Translations under genes and position numbers: made by a program
Shown: piece by piece, positions 32,186 to 40,319 of the stretch
Layout of the letters: each line of letters begins with the position of its first letter
How positions within the stretch are numbered: the first letter of the stretch is position 1
The notes under the pieces: generated by a model
Told to the model about the DNA's origin: nothing
Seen by the model: only the letters and a program-made list of their open reading frames with translations
The model's database searches: none
Assembly (NCBI GenBank): GCA_964434535.1
Contig: CAYSWA010000005.1
Location: 1-64,000 of the forward strand
Direction of reading: 5' to 3'
Length of the DNA: 64,000 nucleotides
From: SM23-32 sp964434535
GTDB taxonomy: Bacteria; Planctomycetota; Brocadiia; SM23-32

Positions 32186-32217
32186 CCCCTCCATCGCTCA
32201 GTGGCTGATGGGAGGGG
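32186..32217 (+). repeat. 5'-UTR hairpin upstream of the kinase
   Basis: CCCCTCCATC (32186-32195) pairs with GATGGGAGGGG (32207-32217) with one bulged base around an 11-base loop. There is no U-tract, so it is not a terminator; it could slow or shield the ribosome site (GGGAGG at 32230-32235), but this is untested. Confidence 0.45.
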
Positions 32218-32243
32218 AGCCCCGCGCACGGGAGGCGTGGCGC

Positions 32244-33299
32244 ATGCAGGATGAACTCACGGACGATCTGCCGGAGACGATCGGTCCCTGCCGGATCGAG
32301 AAGAAGATCGGCGAAGGCGGCATGGGGAGCGTCTACCAGGGTCGTCACAAGACGCTGGACATCCCGCTGGCCGTCAAGGTCCTGCCCAAGCACATCGACC
32401 TGAAGGACCCCGAGTACAGCCAGCGCTTCTCGCGCGAGGCCCGCATCGCCGCCCGCCTGCGCCACCCCAACCTGGTCCAGGTCCACGACTACGGCGTCGA
32501 GGGGCAGTATTACTACCTGGTGATGGACTACGTGCCCGGCCCCACGTGCAGCCAGGAGGTGCAGCGGCTGGGCCAGATGGACTGGCGCAAGGCCGTCGAG
32601 ATCGCCTCCCAGGTCTCCGAGGGGCTCGAATACGCCGCTTCCAAGGGCATCATCCACCGCGACGTCACGCCCGGCAACATCATCATCGACCCCGACGGCG
32701 TCGCCCGCATCACCGACCTGGGCCTGGCCAAGGAGACCGCCGCCGACGCCACGGGCCTGACCCGCAGCGGCGCCAGCCTCGGCACGCCCTACTACATGAG
32801 CCCCGAGCAGATCAACAGCGCCCGCGACGTCGACTTCCGCACCGACATGTACTCCCTCGGCGCCACCCTCTACCACATGGTCTGCGGCAAGGTGCCCTAC
32901 ACGGGCACCACCTTCGAGGTCATGACCAAGCAGGTCCGCGAGCCCCTCCCCTCCCCCAAGGAGCACGTGCCCGACCTGCCCGACGACCTCTGCGACGTCA
33001 TCCGCAAGATGATGGCCAAGGACCCGAACAACCGCTACGACTCCTACGAGGAGCTGCGGGCCGACCTGAAGGCGCTGCTGGAGGGCGAGCCGGCCTCCGC
33101 CGCCGGCTTCAGGGACCAGAGCATGGTCACCGGCGCGGTGGCGCCGAACATGCCCGAAGACGAACTGATGGAGATGGCCTCCGAGAAGACCCGCCTGGCC
33201 AACCCGCCCGCCCGCCGCAGCAACACCTGGATCTACGTCCTCATCCTGGTGGTCGGCGCCCTGATCGCCCTCGCCATCGTGCTATCCAGCGTGCTCTGA
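32244..33299 (+). CDS. Ser/Thr protein kinase (PknB-like) with C-terminal TM
   Basis: Phosphorylates proteins on Ser or Thr; the C-terminal TM helix (about 327-351) anchors it with the kinase in the cytoplasm. The 351-residue chain has the glycine loop GEGGMGSVY (23-31), Lys 45 (AVKV), HRD 138-140 with N145 and D158 (ITDLGLAKE, DLG instead of DFG). The catalytic loop reads HRDVTPGN, with Thr where eukaryotic-like Ser/Thr kinases usually have Lys. A flexible linker (about 275-326) joins kinase and TM. No extracellular sensor domain follows the TM. GGGAGG lies upstream of the ATG. The gene has its own promoter. Confidence 0.95.
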   Translation: MQDELTDDLPETIGPCRIEKKIGEGGMGSVYQGRHKTLDIPLAVKVLPKHIDLKDPEYSQRFSREARIAARLRHPNLVQVHDYGVEGQYYYLVMDYVPGPTCSQEVQRLGQMDWRKAVEIASQVSEGLEYAASKGIIHRDVTPGNIIIDPDGVARITDLGLAKETAADATGLTRSGASLGTPYYMSPEQINSARDVDFRTDMYSLGATLYHMVCGKVPYTGTTFEVMTKQVREPLPSPKEHVPDLPDDLCDVIRKMMAKDPNNRYDSYEELRADLKALLEGEPASAAGFRDQSMVTGAVAPNMPEDELMEMASEKTRLANPPARRSNTWIYVLILVVGALIALAIVLSSVL

Positions 33300-33317
33300 G
33301 CACGCCCCGCCCGCGCC

Positions 33318-34136
33318 TCACTTGAAGACCATCCCGGCGTATCCCACCACGTAGGAGCCGCGCCCCAGCGGCGAGTCCGCGCTGGTCGACCGCTCGAGCA
33401 GGACCCCCTCCCTGCCCCCCCGCGCCCCGACGGCCTCCAGCATGGCCACGGCCGGCAGCATGCCGCACATCGTGATGCCCCTCTCGCGGCAGGTTGCGTG
33501 CAGGCCGTCGGGGTCGAGCGCCTCCATCTGCGCGATGGCCAGCGGGTCGTTGCGGTTCACCACGTCGAGCGCATCGGAGCCGCTCTCGTGGGACATGTCG
33601 CTGCTGGTCACGATCAGCGCCTCCTCGGCCCCGGCCCGGGCCAGCGCGCCCGGCAGCGCCGCGCCGAGCTCCTTCAGCGCGCTGAGCCCGGCGCCCGCCG
33701 TCACGCAGATCACGGCGATGCGGGCGTCGGGATTGTGATACTGGATGAAGGGCAGCACGACCTCGCCCGAGTGCTCGGGCAGGTGGGGGCGGTCGTCCTC
33801 GGTCACGGCCGGCAGGGCGGCGAGGGCGTCCGTCAGCTCCCCATGCAGGCCCGCCTCGCCGAGCGGGGTCGCCCAGTCGCCGCCGGTCCAGAGCGCAAAG
33901 GCGGGCCGCCCGTAGTGGTGGCTCGGGGTGAGCAGCAGCACGGCGTCGGGCACGTGCGCGCGGGCGAACGTCCTGCCCGCCACCCCCCCGCTGAAGGGGT
34001 AGCCCGCGTGCGGGCTGAGCAGGCCGAGGGCCGGCTCCGGCTCCTGGTCGGCGGGCGTGAACGAGCGGATCATGGAGCGCAGCTCGTGCTCTTTGGCCGG
34101 GTAGAACTGGCCGGCCACGGCGGGTCTTCGGGTCAT
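33318..34136 (-). CDS. amrB: AmmeMemoRadiSam system protein B (Memo-like)
   Basis: The 272-residue protein of the MEMO1/AmrB family shows its N-terminal RRPAVAGQFYPAKEHELRS, LLSPHAGYPFSGGVA, TPSHHYG and SSDMSHE motifs, which line a metal-binding pocket similar to that of extradiol dioxygenases. In most genomes AmrB is encoded next to an AMMECR1-domain protein and a radical SAM enzyme; neither is in this window, so the partners must be elsewhere or missing. GGGGGAGG precedes the ATG. It is the last gene of the NfeD/flotillin operon, 39 bases after the hydrolase. Confidence 0.9.
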   Translation of the reverse strand: MTRRPAVAGQFYPAKEHELRSMIRSFTPADQEPEPALGLLSPHAGYPFSGGVAGRTFARAHVPDAVLLLTPSHHYGRPAFALWTGGDWATPLGEAGLHGELTDALAALPAVTEDDRPHLPEHSGEVVLPFIQYHNPDARIAVICVTAGAGLSALKELGAALPGALARAGAEEALIVTSSDMSHESGSDALDVVNRNDPLAIAQMEALDPDGLHATCRERGITMCGMLPAVAMLEAVGARGGREGVLLERSTSADSPLGRGSYVVGYAGMVFK

Positions 34137-34175
34137 CGGAACGCCTCCCCCTGGTCAGCGTCACGGGCCGCCCGC

Positions 34176-35159
34176 TCAGGCGGGGGCCTCCGCCCCCTGG
34201 CGGCCCAGGCATCCATAGCAGAACGCGCGGAGCGTCTTGTAGTAGTCCTCTCCCCCCACCTGGTGCGTGTCGGCGTGGCCGGCGCCGTCTATGACGTGCA
34301 TCTGCTTCGGCGGCAAGGCGGCGGCGTAGACCTTCTTGCCCTGCTCGAGCGGCATGACCTTGTCGGCGGCGCCGTGCACCACCAGCAGCGGGGCGCGGAG
34401 CCGGCGCACCCGCGAGACCACGTCGAAGCGGTTGCGCATGAAGAACGGGCAGGGCAGGAACGGGAACCTCTGGCGGGCCGCCGCCGGCACGTTCTCCAGC
34501 GCGCCCTCCAGGATCACGCCCGCCACCTTGCCCCGCAGCGCCACGTGGAGCGCCACGGCCGTGCCGAGCGACCGGCCGAAGCAGATGATCCGCTCCGGCT
34601 TGACGCCCCGCCGATGCACCAGCAGCCGGTAGGCCGCTTCGGCGTCCGCGTAGAGGCCCGGCTCGGACGGCCTGCCCTCGCTGCGCCCGTAGCCGCGATA
34701 GTCGAACAGGAAGACCGCCAGCCCCTGCTGCACCAGGCCCTCCATCAGGTCGCGCCGATGGGTGATGTTGCCGGCGTTGCCGTGGCACCAGAGCAGCACC
34801 GGGCGCCTGGACGGCTCCTCCTCGCCCCGCCCCGGATGCCACCAGCCGTGCAGCGTCAGGCCGTCCTGCGTGCGGAAGCTGACCTGCTCGACATCGAGGC
34901 CGGCCGGCTGCCACTCGCCCTGCGGCCTGGCGGAGGGGCGGAAGACGAGGCTGCCCTCGAAGAACATCAGGGCGGCCATCCCCAGGATCGCGACCACCCC
35001 GAGGCTCGCGACCACATGGAGCAGGACCCGGCCCCAGCCGCTGGCGAAGATGCTCATGCCCAGTGTGCCCGAGTGGCCCTCCGGCGCGGCCCCCTGGGCG
35101 CAGGCCGCGCCGAGGCCCAGCAGCGCGGCTGCGAGCATCAAGGCCACGAGGCATCTCAT
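34176..35159 (-). CDS. Secreted or membrane-anchored alpha/beta hydrolase
   Basis: The mature chain is an alpha/beta hydrolase of the ABHD/Bem46 kind. After an N-terminal signal (about 1-22) comes a TM near residues 46-65, then the fold: LLWCHGNAGNITHR (oxyanion hole), FDYRGYGRSEG, the nucleophile Ser in FGRSLGTAV, DKVMP and the catalytic His in GAGHADTHQVGG. I start at the ATG at 35159 (AAGGAA upstream); an ATG at 35177 adds six residues. Substrates are unknown; relatives cleave lipids or acyl groups from proteins. It lies in the flotillin operon. Confidence 0.85.
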   Translation of the reverse strand: MRCLVALMLAAALLGLGAACAQGAAPEGHSGTLGMSIFASGWGRVLLHVVASLGVVAILGMAALMFFEGSLVFRPSARPQGEWQPAGLDVEQVSFRTQDGLTLHGWWHPGRGEEEPSRRPVLLWCHGNAGNITHRRDLMEGLVQQGLAVFLFDYRGYGRSEGRPSEPGLYADAEAAYRLLVHRRGVKPERIICFGRSLGTAVALHVALRGKVAGVILEGALENVPAAARQRFPFLPCPFFMRNRFDVVSRVRRLRAPLLVVHGAADKVMPLEQGKKVYAAALPPKQMHVIDGAGHADTHQVGGEDYYKTLRAFCYGCLGRQGAEAPA

Positions 35160-35221
35160 GGCGGGCAGTTCCTTCATCGCGCACCGGGATGGAAGCTGTG
35201 AAGCCGACCAGGCCGCCCGCC

Positions 35222-35725
35222 TCAGTGCCGCGCGGGCGAGCCCGGACGCCGCGGGCCGCGCAGGGCCACGGGCGGGCCGAGGATCTCCGCCCAGACGATC
35301 GCCTGCTTCAGGTCTATCCGCCGCAGCGCAAGCAGGCTGAGGGGCGCCGCTTTCAACTCCTCGGCCGGCGTCGAGGGGGCCGTCGGCGCAGGGCGCCGGG
35401 CGCGACGACGCGGGGCCGCAGCGGGCTCCTCCCGCCGGCGGGCCGCCTGCTCGGCCTCGCCCGGACGCAAGGCGCTGCGGCGCACGCTCGTCGCACGGGC
35501 GGCGCGCGGCGCGGCCGGCCGCGCGGCCTCGCGCTGCGGCGGCTCGGCCTTCGCCTCGTGCAGGCTCCGCAGGAACTCCCGCACTGCGTCGGGCGGCGCC
35601 ACGTATTCGGTTTTTCCCGCCTGCTGCTCCCCGGCCTTCGCCACCGCCTCAAGCAGCCGCTTCAGCAGCCCGCCGAAGACGAAGAAGACCACGACGGCGA
35701 CGAAGATGATCGTGTCCAGGTCCAC
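35222..35725 (-). CDS. One-TM protein with basic linker and conserved-looking C-terminus
   Basis: The 167-residue product starts with a TM (about 5-20), followed by a long Arg/Ala/Pro-rich stretch and ends in a helical segment with DLKQAIVWAEILGPPVALRG. Comparable tails (ILGPPVALR) occur, from memory, in other planctomycetal small membrane proteins. I start at the GTG at 35725, where GGGGAG lies eight bases upstream; a GTG three codons earlier has the sequence too close. It lies between the HEAT protein and the hydrolase in the same operon. Function unknown. Confidence 0.65.
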   Translation of the reverse strand: MDLDTIIFVAVVVFFVFGGLLKRLLEAVAKAGEQQAGKTEYVAPPDAVREFLRSLHEAKAEPPQREAARPAAPRAARATSVRRSALRPGEAEQAARRREEPAAAPRRRARRPAPTAPSTPAEELKAAPLSLLALRRIDLKQAIVWAEILGPPVALRGPRRPGSPARH

Positions 35726-35759
35726 CGGTTGCACTCCCCGCGCCGCACCCGGGTCGGGC

Positions 35760-38717
35760 TCACACGAAGCGGCCCACGTCCACGTCGGCGCATTCTATCA
35801 TCAGCGGAATCGTATCTTCAACGGCTCGGCACAGCAGGGCCGTCAGGTCGGCCTGCGCGCGGCCCGTGGCCGCCTGCAGCAGCTTGCGCACGCCGCTCAT
35901 GCCGGCCGGATGCCCCCGCCTGACCAGGCTCGCGGCGCATAGACCCCGCAGCACGTAGGGGGCCTCGACCTGGTCGACGACGCTGGCGAAGACCTGCGCG
36001 GCCGAGCGCACCCGGGCCAACGCCAGGTAGTGGGCCGCCACGTAGCGCTCGCGCGGATCGCCGTCGCGGAGCATGCGCTCCAGCGCGGCGGCGGCCTTCG
36101 GTTCATTCTCCATCGCCGCCAGCCCCAGCCGCGCGCAGCGCGCCTCGGACCATTCGCCCTCTGTGCGGACCGGCGGCAGCTTGAGCGCGTCCACCGCGTG
36201 CCCCGCCCCCCGCAACGCCAGCGCCAGGCAGAGCCCCGCCGGCTCGTCCAGGCGCCGCCCGGCCAGGGCGTCCTCCACATTCGCGGCCACCGCGTCGTCC
36301 TGCGCCGCCGCCAGCAGCGCGTGCGCCATCTCCATCCGGAAGTCCACCCGGCGCCCGCCGAGCGCCCACTCCACGGCCGGAAGGCCGGCATCCTCGCCTC
36401 GCTTCAGCAGCGCCACCCCGGCCAGCCCCACGGGGCGGCGGTAGTCGCCCTGCCCCCGGCGATCCACGCAGAGGGCAGCCATGCGCCGCGCCGCGTCCTC
36501 GCCCCCGGCCGCCAGGTCGGCCACGGCGCGCAGGGCGGTCAGCTTGAGCCAGTCGTCGGGGTCTTTTGCAGCCTCACACAGAGCCGCCGCGTCGGGCTCT
36601 TCCCGCAAGGCTTCCCGCGCCCAGGCGGCCTGAACGCAGGCGGCGCTGCGGAGCCGGCCGATGCGCCGCAGGGCGCGAACGGCGCCCTCCGCCGGGCCCC
36701 AGTCCAGCTTCGGCCCGGCGCGCACGGCCCGCGCCCACTGCTCCAGCGTCGCCTCGCGACCAGGCTGTCCGATCGCGCGCAGGGCGGCGGCGGCGAACTC
36801 GACGGCCTTCAGGGCGGCGCGCAGCTCGCGGGCGAGGCCGTCGCGTATCTTCTGCGCCGCCTCGCCGGGAAGGGAGCCGGCCCTGAGCTGCCGGGCCTGC
36901 TCCGCCGTGAGGCCGAACTGCTCAACCCATCGCTCGGCGGCTTCCGGCGGCAGGTCGCGCACGACGCAGGCCCCTGCATCCTCGTCCCAGCGCAGCGCGT
37001 GGGCCTCGGGCGCGAGCTCCCCGCGCCACTGGAGCACCTCCTCGGCGGCCTCGGCGATCAGGTCGCCCGCCCCCGCCTCGCGCGCCTTCTCGGCGGCGCG
37101 CGTCGCCTCCTCCTCCATCAGGTAGGAGACGTCCTCCCGTTCGGCCACCGCCTCCAGCGCGCGCACGGTCCGGCGCACGGGCACCAGCCCGGTGGCGTCC
37201 GCGTGCTGGCCGATGGCGGCGCATGCCTGCTGCTGGGCGCCCTCGTCGGGGTCGTCCAGGGCGGCCAGGAAGGTGCTGAACAGCTCGGGGCCGTGCGTCC
37301 TGGTGGAGCTGAAGGCCAGGTCTCTGCCGGCGAGGCCCCCGCGGCGCGGTCCGCCCGGATCGCCGGTGAGCGCCTCCAGGGCGAGCCGGCGCACGAGCGG
37401 GTCAGAGTGGGCGCGGGCGACGCGCGCCAGCAGGCCGGCGTCGCGCGTGTACTGGAGCGTCTCGGCGGCGCGGCTGCACACGCTGGAGTCGGGGTCGTCC
37501 AGGGCGTCCTGCATGGTCAGGGAGTCGGCGATGTCGACCAGGGAGGCCAGCTCGCCGAGCGCGTGCACCTTGTCGGAGGAGGAGCCCTGCCTGAGCGCCC
37601 GCTCGAGCATCGGCACGAGCTGCCCGGCCTCGGTGCCGGCGGCGGTCTGGACGCCGATGTTGCCCGCCTCCCAGACGCTGAGGGCGCGCTCGCCGGGCGC
37701 CTGTGCGGCCATGTCCTGCGCCAGCCAGTCCAGATCGGTCTCCGGCTGCATGCGCTTGAGAAGCTCGCCGGCGCGGCGGGCGACTTCGAAGTCCGCATCA
37801 TCCGTGGCGCGCTCCAGCACGGGGACGGCCCGGGCGGCGTCGAAGGCGTTCAGCATCAGCACCGCATGGCGTCGCACGGCCGGGCTCGGATGGTCCAGCG
37901 CCTTCTTCAGGTGCTCCAGGAAGGCCGAGGAAGACGCGCCGAGCCGCGCCGAGAGCATGTCGAGCGCGGAGGAGGCCACCGTCTCGCTCACGTCGCTCAG
38001 GCCCCTCGCCATCAGGTCGACGGCCCGATCGGTGCCGATCGCCGCCAGGCAGAGGCATGCCTCCTGGCGGACCTCCGGGTCCTCGTCGGTGAAGAGCACC
38101 TTCAGCGGCGGCAGCGCGGCATCGGAGGCGACGAACGAGAACGCCTGCGCGGCCTGGCGGCGCACCTGCGTGTCCTCGTTCCTGAGCAGGGCCCGGGACA
38201 GCTCGCTGTCGCCCTCGGCCAGGGCCTCAAAGAGCGGGGCGTGCAGCGCGTGATGCCTGGTGCCGGCGATCAGCCCGACGGTGCTGCTGGCGGCGCGGCG
38301 GACCTGCTCCGAATCGTCGCCCAGGGCGTCGGCCAGCAGGGGGATGACCTGCGGGTCTTCGAAGCCCTCCAGCGCCTCGGCGGCCCGGGCGCGGACGGCG
38401 AGGTCGTCGGCCTGGCAGCTCTCGCGCAGGATCTGGAGCGCCTCGGGCCGGGCGGTGTAGCTGACCAGCAGGTCGGGCACGGTGCGGGCCAGCACCGGGT
38501 CGCCGCTGCGCAGGGCGGCGCGGGCCAGCGCGGCGGTCACCTCGAAGCGCTCGCCGGTGGACATCTCGATGAGCGTCTGGCCCACCTGCCGGTTCGGCGC
38601 CTCGGCCAGCGCCCGCTCGGCGGCCGCCTCCAGGTCCTGCGCCTCGGCCAACGCGTCGAGCGCGCGGCGCACCAGCGCCGTCACCTCGCCGGCGCTCGCT
38701 GTGCTGCGGCGTGCCAT
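35760..38717 (-). CDS. 985-aa HEAT-repeat protein
   Basis: The whole chain consists of HEAT/armadillo-like helical pairs: repeated blocks of the form LLADALGDDSEQVRRAAS and VLERATDDADFEVARRAGEL occur every 30-35 residues from about 40 to 950. HEAT solenoids act as scaffolds. There is no TM helix, signal or catalytic motif, so it is probably a cytoplasmic scaffold. GGGAGA precedes the ATG. It is 17 bases from floA, so it is probably co-translated with the flotillin and may organise or regulate it. The last part is also repetitive and Arg/Ala-rich. Which partner it binds is unknown. Confidence 0.85.
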   Translation of the reverse strand: MARRSTASAGEVTALVRRALDALAEAQDLEAAAERALAEAPNRQVGQTLIEMSTGERFEVTAALARAALRSGDPVLARTVPDLLVSYTARPEALQILRESCQADDLAVRARAAEALEGFEDPQVIPLLADALGDDSEQVRRAASSTVGLIAGTRHHALHAPLFEALAEGDSELSRALLRNEDTQVRRQAAQAFSFVASDAALPPLKVLFTDEDPEVRQEACLCLAAIGTDRAVDLMARGLSDVSETVASSALDMLSARLGASSSAFLEHLKKALDHPSPAVRRHAVLMLNAFDAARAVPVLERATDDADFEVARRAGELLKRMQPETDLDWLAQDMAAQAPGERALSVWEAGNIGVQTAAGTEAGQLVPMLERALRQGSSSDKVHALGELASLVDIADSLTMQDALDDPDSSVCSRAAETLQYTRDAGLLARVARAHSDPLVRRLALEALTGDPGGPRRGGLAGRDLAFSSTRTHGPELFSTFLAALDDPDEGAQQQACAAIGQHADATGLVPVRRTVRALEAVAEREDVSYLMEEEATRAAEKAREAGAGDLIAEAAEEVLQWRGELAPEAHALRWDEDAGACVVRDLPPEAAERWVEQFGLTAEQARQLRAGSLPGEAAQKIRDGLARELRAALKAVEFAAAALRAIGQPGREATLEQWARAVRAGPKLDWGPAEGAVRALRRIGRLRSAACVQAAWAREALREEPDAAALCEAAKDPDDWLKLTALRAVADLAAGGEDAARRMAALCVDRRGQGDYRRPVGLAGVALLKRGEDAGLPAVEWALGGRRVDFRMEMAHALLAAAQDDAVAANVEDALAGRRLDEPAGLCLALALRGAGHAVDALKLPPVRTEGEWSEARCARLGLAAMENEPKAAAALERMLRDGDPRERYVAAHYLALARVRSAAQVFASVVDQVEAPYVLRGLCAASLVRRGHPAGMSGVRKLLQAATGRAQADLTALLCRAVEDTIPLMIECADVDVGRFV

Positions 38718-38734
38718 GGCATCTCCCGACGGCG

Positions 38735-39766
38735 TCAGGACTTGGCCTGTCCGTCCTCGCCCTCGCCGCTGATGGACCTGCGCATGGCCGTGTCGGCCTG
38801 CACGTTGCGCAGGGAGTAGTAGTCCATGATGCCCAGGTTACCCTCGCGGAACGCCTGGGAGATGGCCTTCGGCACCTCGGCCTCGGCGAGGACGACCTTG
38901 GCGCGGTTCTCGCTGACCAGGGCCTGCATCTCCTGCTCGCGGGCCACGGCCATGGCCCGGCGCCGCTCGGCCAGGGCCTGGGCGACGCGCTTGTCGGCCT
39001 CGGCCTGGTCGCCCTGGAGCTTGGCGCCGATGTTCTCGCCCACGTCCACGTCGGCGATGTCGATGGAAAGGATCTCGAAGGCGGTGCCGGCGTCGAGCCC
39101 CTTCTCCAGCACGCGCTTGGAGATGATGTCGGGGTTCTCGAGCACCACCTTATACGTCTCGGCGGAGCCGATGGTTGTGACGATGCCCTCGCCGACGCGG
39201 GCGATGATCGTCTCCTCCTTGGCGCCGCCGACCAGGCGCTCCAGGTTCGCGCGCACGGTCACCCGCGCCTTCGCCCGCACCTGGATGCCGTCCTTGGCCA
39301 CGGCCGAGACGGTGTCGCGCCCCTTGGTCGGGTCGGGACAGTCGATCACCTTCGGGTTGACGCTGGTCTGGACGGCGTCCAGAACGTCGCGCCCGGCCAG
39401 GTCGATCGCGCACGCCTGGTTGAAGGTCAGCGGGATGTCGGCCTTGCTGGCGGCGACCAGGGCCCGCACGACGTTCGGCACGTTGCCCCGGGCCAGATAG
39501 TGCGTCTCCAGCAGCCGCGTCTCGATGGGCTGGCCGGCCTTGACCGCGATGATGCGGCTGTCCACGATCACGTGGGGACTGACCCCCCGCAGGCGCATCC
39601 CGATGATCTCGAAGATGCCCACGTGGGCGTCGGCCAGCAGGGCCTTCAACCAGAGGAACCCGTAGCTGAAAAAGAACAGAAGCAGCCCGATGACGACGAT
39701 GACCGCCACCAGGATCAGCACCACCAGCAGCGCTTCCGCACCGCCCTGCGCCAGGATCGCCAGCAT
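38735..39766 (-). CDS. floA: Flotillin-like protein FloA
   Basis: Membrane scaffold of the YqfA/FloA family, 343 residues. One N-terminal TM (about 12-36), then an SPFH-like region (about 60-220: GVSPHVIVDSRIIAVKAG, ARGNVPNVVRALVAASKAD) and a helical Glu/Ala-rich tail (about 250-320). FloA forms membrane microdomains and interacts with NfeD proteins. GGAGGAG precedes the ATG. It lies downstream of both NfeD genes, the usual partner order, and upstream of the HEAT-repeat gene. Confidence 0.95.
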   Translation of the reverse strand: MLAILAQGGAEALLVVLILVAVIVVIGLLLFFFSYGFLWLKALLADAHVGIFEIIGMRLRGVSPHVIVDSRIIAVKAGQPIETRLLETHYLARGNVPNVVRALVAASKADIPLTFNQACAIDLAGRDVLDAVQTSVNPKVIDCPDPTKGRDTVSAVAKDGIQVRAKARVTVRANLERLVGGAKEETIIARVGEGIVTTIGSAETYKVVLENPDIISKRVLEKGLDAGTAFEILSIDIADVDVGENIGAKLQGDQAEADKRVAQALAERRRAMAVAREQEMQALVSENRAKVVLAEAEVPKAISQAFREGNLGIMDYYSLRNVQADTAMRRSISGEGEDGQAKS

Positions 39767-39853
39767 GTCCGCTCACTCCTCCTCAGAGCAACGTCGATCG
39801 CATCCGTGTCCCGTTTCATCTACGCGCGAAGCTCTCCGCGTATTCCGCGCGCC

Positions 39854-40312
39854 TCAGGCCTCCTTGACCACGACGCGGTTGCCCGAGACCTCGATGACCT
39901 TCACCCGCGTGCCCCCCTCCAGCATCTCGCCGCGCGTGACCACGTCGCAGCGCTTCCCGTTGAGCCGGGCGATGCCGCTGGGGCGCAGGGCGCTGAGCGC
40001 CTCGCCCTCGGCGCCGACCAGCTCCTCGGTGATCGTGGTCGAGGGCCGGTAGCCCTCCTCGGCGCCGTGCGTCGCGAAGAGCCGCCCGACCACCCCCTTC
40101 CACATGGCGAAGAAGATGGGCACGAAAGCCAGCGCCACCAGCAGCATCACGATGGCCGCCAGCGTGTGGCGGCCGATGACGGCGTAGACGATGCTGCCGG
40201 CCACCGCGAGCAGGCCGATCATGCCGATGACGGCGCCGGGGATGAACAGCTCCACGAACATGGCCAGCAGGCCGCAGATGAAGACCAGGATAATGGCGGT
40301 CAGCTCGCTCAT
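39854..40312 (-). CDS. Short NfeD-like membrane protein
   Basis: The 152-residue protein has three or four TM helices (about 5-85) and a C-terminal OB-fold (about 95-150: GAEGEALSALRPSGIARLNGKRCDVVTRGE and RVKVIEV), the standard layout of short NfeD. It probably interacts with the long NfeD and FloA to stabilise membrane domains. GGAGG is about twelve bases before the ATG at 40312. It starts seven bases after the long NfeD gene ends. Confidence 0.9.
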   Translation of the reverse strand: MSELTAIILVFICGLLAMFVELFIPGAVIGMIGLLAVAGSIVYAVIGRHTLAAIVMLLVALAFVPIFFAMWKGVVGRLFATHGAEEGYRPSTTITEELVGAEGEALSALRPSGIARLNGKRCDVVTRGEMLEGGTRVKVIEVSGNRVVVKEA

Positions 40313-40319
40313 CGCCGCG

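Noticed and set aside
32186..32217. Terminator upstream of the kinase gene
   Set aside because: A strong hairpin, but no U-tract follows and it sits between the promoter and the gene, so it is listed as a leader hairpin instead.
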